Assembly: GCA_013397795.1 (NCBI GenBank)
Contig: VZTJ01003243.1
Span: 61,921-125,920 of the forward strand
Reading direction: 5' to 3'
Source: Orthonyx spaldingii
Lineage: Eukaryota > Chordata > Aves > Passeriformes > Orthonychidae
Length of the DNA: 64,000 bases
In this document: positions 59,440 to 64,000 of the stretch, one piece after another
Layout of the letters: each line of letters opens with the position of its first letter
Numbering within the stretch: the stretch's first letter is position 1
The notes under the pieces: model-generated
The model's database searches: none
What the model was told of the DNA's origin: nothing
The model's input: only the letters and a program-made list of their open reading frames with translations
Program-made: the position numbers and the translations under genes

Positions 59440-59735
59440 GAGAGGGAGTTTTTACAAGAGTCTGGAGTGACAGGGGATGGTTTTAAGCTGAAGGAGGACA
59501 GGGAGAGATGGGATATTGGGAAGGAATTGTTCCCTGGGAGGGTGGGCAGGCCCTGGCACAGGGTGCCCAGAGAAGCTGTGGCTGCCCCTGGATCCCTGGC
59601 AGTGCCCAAGGCCAGGTTGGACACTGGGGCTTGGAGCAGCCTGGGACAGTGGGAGGTGTCCCTGCCATGGCAGGGGTGGCACTGGATGATTTTTAAGGTC
59701 CCTTCCAACCCAAACCATTCCATGATTCTATGAAA
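59440..59735 (+). mobile_element. CR1 LINE fragment, lineage A, young
   Basis: From 'gagagggagtttttacaaga' to 'aaaccattccatgattctat', with a textbook CR1 octamer tail. The central block appears identical to the 42.2-kb copy. Confidence 0.95.
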
Positions 59736-60119
59736 TCAAGTAAACAAGATCCAGGCTCTTGCCCTGGAAATCCTTTTCTTGCAGGATCAGCATAAAAATG
59801 CCCTTGCTGGGATGATGCAAAGATGAATCAAAGTGCAGCCAGACCCAAAACCCCCTGACTTTGGGACTCTCTCTTATTCTCAGGCTCCACGGCCACTTTA
59901 TCAGCAGCACCTTCATCTTTTGAACCAAGCCTAACCAAAGAACTGGAAAAAGAAATCCTGGAAAAAAGGCACTTGACAGCTTGAGGGAGGAGGGAGGGAT
60001 TTATTGCCTTTTTGTTTGGCAGGACTGTGGGTTCGTGACATTTTTACCTCTGAAGTGCAGGGCATTTCCCAAGTTTTTCAGGGAGTTCTGTTGTTTGCTG
60101 ATAGACACCACGAGGGATT
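59736..60119. other. Unique sequence
   Basis: No gene or repeat recognised. Confidence 0.5.
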
Positions 60120-60508
60120 GGCAGGGCAGGTCACAATTCCAGGGATGGGGCAGCCACAGCTTCTCTGGGCAACTTGTTCCAGTGCTTCACCACCCTCCCA
60201 GGGAAGGATTTCTCCTTAATATCCCATCTCTGGCAGTGGGAAGCCATTCCCTGGGTCCTGTCCCTCCAGCCCTTGGAAATTGTCTCTCTCCATGTTTCCT
60301 GGGGCTCCTTCAGGCCCTGCAAGGCCACACTGAGCTCACCCCAGAGCTTCTCCTCTCCAGGCTGAACAATGCCAGCTCTCCCAGCCTTTCCTCCCAGCAG
60401 AGCTGCTCCATCCCTCTGCCCATCCTGGTGCCTCCTCTGGGCTCTCTCCAGCAGCTCCAGGTGCTCCCTGTGCTGGGCCCCAGGGCTGGGGCAGCTCTAA
60501 GGGACTTA
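60120..60508 (-). mobile_element. Mosaic CR1, lineage A
   Basis: The element's 3' half (60,120-60,225) is an older type ('gggcaacttgttccagtgct'). The 5' half (60,230-60,500) is nearly identical to the young copy at 33,020-33,280. A deletion of about 11 bp marks the junction near 60,228. The true 3' terminus is absent. Confidence 0.88.
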
Positions 60509-60524
60509 TCGTAGAATGAGGAAT

Positions 60525-60655
60525 CAGGGAATGGTTTGAGTTGAAGGGACTTTAAAATCATCTCATTCCATCCCCTGCCATGGGCAGGGACACCTTCCAC
60601 TATCCCAGGTTGCTCCAAGCCCTGTCCAACCTGAACATGGAGCTCCAGGGTGATG
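60525..60655 (-). mobile_element. CR1 terminus fragment, lineage A
   Basis: 'ggaatggtttgagttgaagg' to 'ccctgtccaacctgaacatg'. It sits upstream, in element sense, of the mosaic copy, so the two cannot be one broken element without rearrangement. Confidence 0.9.
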
Positions 60656-62985
60656 CAGGACAAAGACAAAGAAATAAAGTCAAATTTCTCTCCATTCTAA
60701 TTTTAAAGAATTTTCAGATCAGCTCTCAAATGAGTGGAACTGAACTTTTCTCTCATTCCAAGCCATGCAAGTAGGAAACAAAGCATGAATGTTGGAGTTT
60801 TATTCAAAACCAGAATGGGAAGAGCAAATCCTCACGTCTGGATCATCCAGTGCCGTAAATCCAGGTTGTTCTGCTGCCTGTGGCAGCTTTTCCCAAGCCA
60901 AGGATGAACTCCAGGAGCATCTTCAGAAGGATGGTTTAATTATTTAGAAGAGATTACATGCTTTCTACAATAGAAAAAAAATTAAGATAAAAGGGAAAAA
61001 AAAATTATGGAGAGTGGAATAAAAAGCAGGAATACCTTGCAGGTTTGTTGGAAAATCCTCCAGCCTCTCTTCCCTGCAGAGGGAAGCAAATGAAGTGTTT
61101 AACAAAGGGATCCCATTTCCGGATGTGACAGGAGGAGACGGATTGGGAGCAGACACAAATGAAAAGTCTCGTGCCAGAACTGGAATGCTCTTAAGGAAGA
61201 CAAAGTGTCCTGGGCAGCTCCCGGGATTGCCAAAGGAAATGAGGGAAGGAATTAGCGAAGCCTGAAGGGATTTGTTCCAATTGCCCCCGTGACAGGTCGG
61301 GCTCCGGAGCACAGGGAAGGAGCAACACAATGCCCAGAATTATTTCATCCCTGTTTTTTATTACCCAGGGGTCATGGGATGCAGCAGGTAGCCAGAATCC
61401 AGTTGGCTCCGAGTGATTTCCTGGGGAAAGAGTTTTGTGGGATTTAATGAAGTCATGAGCTCATTTTTGCAAGGACTCATTGCACTGGAGGTGGCCCAGA
61501 TGGATTGGGCTGAGGGACTGTTGCTTCCCAGCTCTTTGGAAATCCTGGAAGACGTTGCTAAACCTGTCTGGGAAATGCTTTTCTCATCTTGCAAAATGTT
61601 TTGGGATTCTCAACTCTTTTCCTGTCCTGATTAATAAAGGTTAAACAAAGCTTTGCAACATTTTGTTCTGCTTGAGGACCAAAAAATATTTAAAAAAAAT
61701 AAGATTAAGGAGGGAAATAAAGAAAAACAGACCCACTTGGCTCTGCTCAGGTCAGGGAAACTCAATTTCTGGGCGGAATTTGGCTGCAGGTGATGGTCTC
61801 ACCTTGTCCTTCAGTTTTCTCTGCTTTCCCAGGGTTTTCCAAGAAATTCTGCCGCTGCTCTCCTTTGCCTCAAGTTTCATTTTTCTCCTCTAAAGTAATA
61901 TTCTTGGAAGAAAAGTCACACAAATAAATTATAAGGGCTGATATAAATGAGAATTTTACTGAACACGTGAAGCTCCTACAACAGATGGAGCTCACAGAGG
62001 AGCTGTAGAGAAGGATCAGTGAGTGTTTATTAAGCATTTTGAAAAGAACACCTAATGTTCCATAATCCAGACCCTGTGCCTTCAAAAAAAGAGGATTTCA
62101 TGATCCATAGGAATTGTCCTTCAGCCTCATAGATCCCATTTTTTCCACCTGGTGTTAAGTCAGTGGTTTCAACACTGTTCCGTCAGGCAGGAACTTTTTC
62201 CCTGGTGGATTCCAGCACTTGGTTTTCCCCTCTCTGCCTGATACAATCATTAAGTTGAGGAGGATTGGGTGTGAAATAAAAAAGGGAATTAAAATGTGAC
62301 AGTCTGCAGGGAGTCTATGGGACAGGCTGACTCCAAACATTCCTAACGATTCCTCAAGAACTTGATGTCGGAATTGCTTTTCAATCATATTTTAAGCCTG
62401 GTCCTTGTTATTATCAGCCAGTGACTTCAAATTTGAGATTAAATCTCTTTTAAGAATGTCAGGGACTAACCCAGCCACATTCCCTGATGTATTTCACATT
62501 TGTTTAGACTTAAAACAGCTTTACACCTGATTTCCCCAGTTCCTGGAACCTGTGCTTGCTTCCCCCTGCCAGCATGGCAAAGAGCAGCCATGGAAAAGTG
62601 GGAATGAAATCTGAATTATCAGATTCTTTGAAATAAAACTCAGAAGGAGAACACAGAAGCTCTTGGCACTCACTGGTGTTTTCTTGGCAGAGCAATCTGG
62701 TTTGGGAGGGAACTTTGTTAATGCAGAACAATAAAAAAAGCTGATTTTCAAATAAATCCTGACAAGCTGGGCTTGATGAGGAAGCTCAGCAAAGCTGGGT
62801 TTGGGCTGCAGCTGAATCAGATAAATTGAAGAAAATCAGGGCATCTTTGAGCTGAGGTGCAGCTGAAAATGAGGATTGAAAGGAGGAAAAGCCAAGGATC
62901 ACACCTGGATCAGCCTGGTCTGGTGGAAGGTCTGTTTCTAAAGACATGCCAAGAGTCCTGTATGTGTGATAAATGGGAATATTGT
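60656..62985. other. Unique sequence, no gene seen
   Basis: The longest CR1-free stretch of the right third (2.3 kb). AT-leaning with A runs near 60,973-60,981 and 60,997-61,004. No gene recognised. Confidence 0.5.
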
Positions 62986-63298
62986 CATGGAATCACGGAA
63001 TAGGTTGGGTTGGAAAGGACCTTAGAGATCACCTTGTTCCAGACAGGGACACCTCCCACTGTCCCAGGCTGCTCCAAGCCCCAGTGTCCAACCTGGCCTT
63101 GGGCACTGCCAGGGATCCAGGGGCAGCCACAGCTTCTCTGGGCACCCTGTGCCAGGGCCTCCCCACCCTCCCAGGCAACAATTCCTTCCCAATATCCCAT
63201 CTAACCCCATCTTCCTTCAGCTTAAGACCATTCCCCCTTTTCCTGCCATTCCATGCCCCTGTGAAAAGTCTCTCTCCAGCTTTTTGTAATTCCCCTTT
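62986..63298 (-). mobile_element. CR1 LINE fragment, lineage A
   Basis: Terminus 'tcatggaatcacggaatagg', with a 15-20 bp deletion after 'accttgttccag', then the A block and a diverged 5' part. Confidence 0.94.
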
Positions 63299-63390
63299 GT
63301 GTACTTGTCATTTGCTATTTCTTTCCTGACATTTTTTCCTAAACTTCGTGGTGACAAAGACAAAACTGCCTCTTCTGCATTGCACCAGAT

Positions 63391-63600
63391 CACAGAATTC
63401 CAGAATCATTTTCATTTGGAAAAGTCCTCCCAGCCCATGGGGTCCCAGCTGTGCCCGATGCCCACCTTGTCCCCAGCCCAGAGCTCTGAGTGCCACCTCC
63501 AGCCCTTCCTGGGACACCTCCAGGGATGGGGACTCCAAACCTCCCTGGGCAGCCCCTGCCAAGGCCTGACCACCCTTTCCATGCAGAAATTCCTTCTGAT
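63391..63600 (-). mobile_element. CR1 LINE fragment, lineage C
   Basis: Terminus 'atcacagaattccagaatca', then the C block, ending at 'ccaccctttccatgcagaa'. Confidence 0.94.
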
Positions 63601-64000
63601 TCTGGAATTCTGTGTGTGTTTTTCCTGGGCAGATGAGACTCCAAACGCCATCACTGCAGCACGTGCAAACCGCACTCGTTTGTTGATGGAAACACAACTC
63701 AAAGAGATGAAGAGGGAGAGGAGGGGACAGGGGGTTTCTAATGAACACTAAACCACTTTTTATTTATGGGAAGCCCCCTCAGGTCCCCTTTAGCATCCTG
63801 GAGAACTGAGAGGGATGAAGACTCAGCCCCAAAAGAGACCCTTAAGTGCTTTCCTCCCCCATGAGCATCAGAGAGACGGAGAGAGGGAAAGGGGAGAGGA
63901 GCAGCAGCCTCAGAGGAGCAAAGGGTAAAGTGCTGCTTTCCCTGGAGCTGAGGGGCCGCAAGGAGGGAAGAAGAGAGGAGAAGAATCAGCTGGAAGCAAG
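63601..64000. other. Unique sequence ending in purine-rich DNA
   Basis: From about 63,865 the plus strand is strongly G/A-rich (GAGAGGGAAAGGGGAGAGG-like). No gene recognised before the window ends. Confidence 0.5.

Noticed and set aside
1..64000. CRISPR array, operon or other prokaryotic feature
   Set aside because: The repeats are dispersed CR1 copies and microsatellites on both strands, without regular spacers. Composition and repeats are avian.
1..64000. Endogenous retrovirus or LTR element
   Set aside because: I found no paired LTRs, primer-binding site or retroviral domain. The repeated blocks have CR1 3' ends and tails instead.

Overview
The window looks like nuclear DNA from a bird, most likely a songbird (passerine). 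The main evidence is about fifty 3'-anchored fragments of CR1, the dominant LINE retrotransposon of birds. They lie on both strands, and many keep the CR1 3' terminus: a 'ccttccaacccaaaccattc'-like stretch followed by degenerate ATTCYATG-type tails. By my hand boundaries they cover about a fifth of the window. 'Bird' is secure from CR1 structure; 'passerine' is an inference from the subfamily mix and needs a repeat-library search.

I find no gene I can defend. There is no recognisable protein domain, no chain of exon-like open frames with splice sites, and no tRNA, rRNA or recognisable small RNA. The longest open frames lie inside CR1 copies or are isolated and low-complexity. I read the window as intergenic or intronic DNA.

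Four CR1 lineages recur; I label them A to D for this report only. A ends in a block containing 'cagtgcccaaggccaggttgg' or its older variants. B has 'gatgtggcccttggggac' and a GCTGCTGCTGCTGG stretch. C has 'ccatccctggaggtgtccc' and 'cactcagagctctgggctgg'. D has 'agggtgctgggcactgccc'. All are 5'-truncated. Several copies of A and B are nearly identical over 150-240 bp, so some are young.

Layout: 1-2,800 holds the first inverted repeat (IR1) and A/B/C pieces. 2,800-8,200 is mostly unique, with a TAAAA microsatellite. 8,200-16,300 holds a long C copy and a 727-bp inverted duplication (IR2) whose spacer contains the only sizeable assembly gap (40 N at 13,948-13,987). 16,300-26,800 is unique DNA with a tight inverted CR1 pair (IR4, 18.3-19.0 kb). 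26,800-31,600 contains two clusters of homeodomain-type TAAT sites that may be regulatory. 31,600-38,900 is dense in CR1. 38,900-41,300 holds an inverted duplication without CR1 (IR3). 41,600-50,150 mixes CR1 with unique DNA, including a small CpG cluster at 46.9 kb. 50,150-53,790 is the most repeat-poor part. 53,790-63,600 is again CR1-rich.

The most notable structure is the group of four spaced inverted duplications in 64 kb. Three carry non-CR1 sequence, and their arm similarity ranges from about 85% to nearly 99%. I cannot tell from sequence alone whether they are real fold-back duplications, copies of an undescribed composite retroposon, or assembly artefacts. I did not find an undescribed multi-gene system here.
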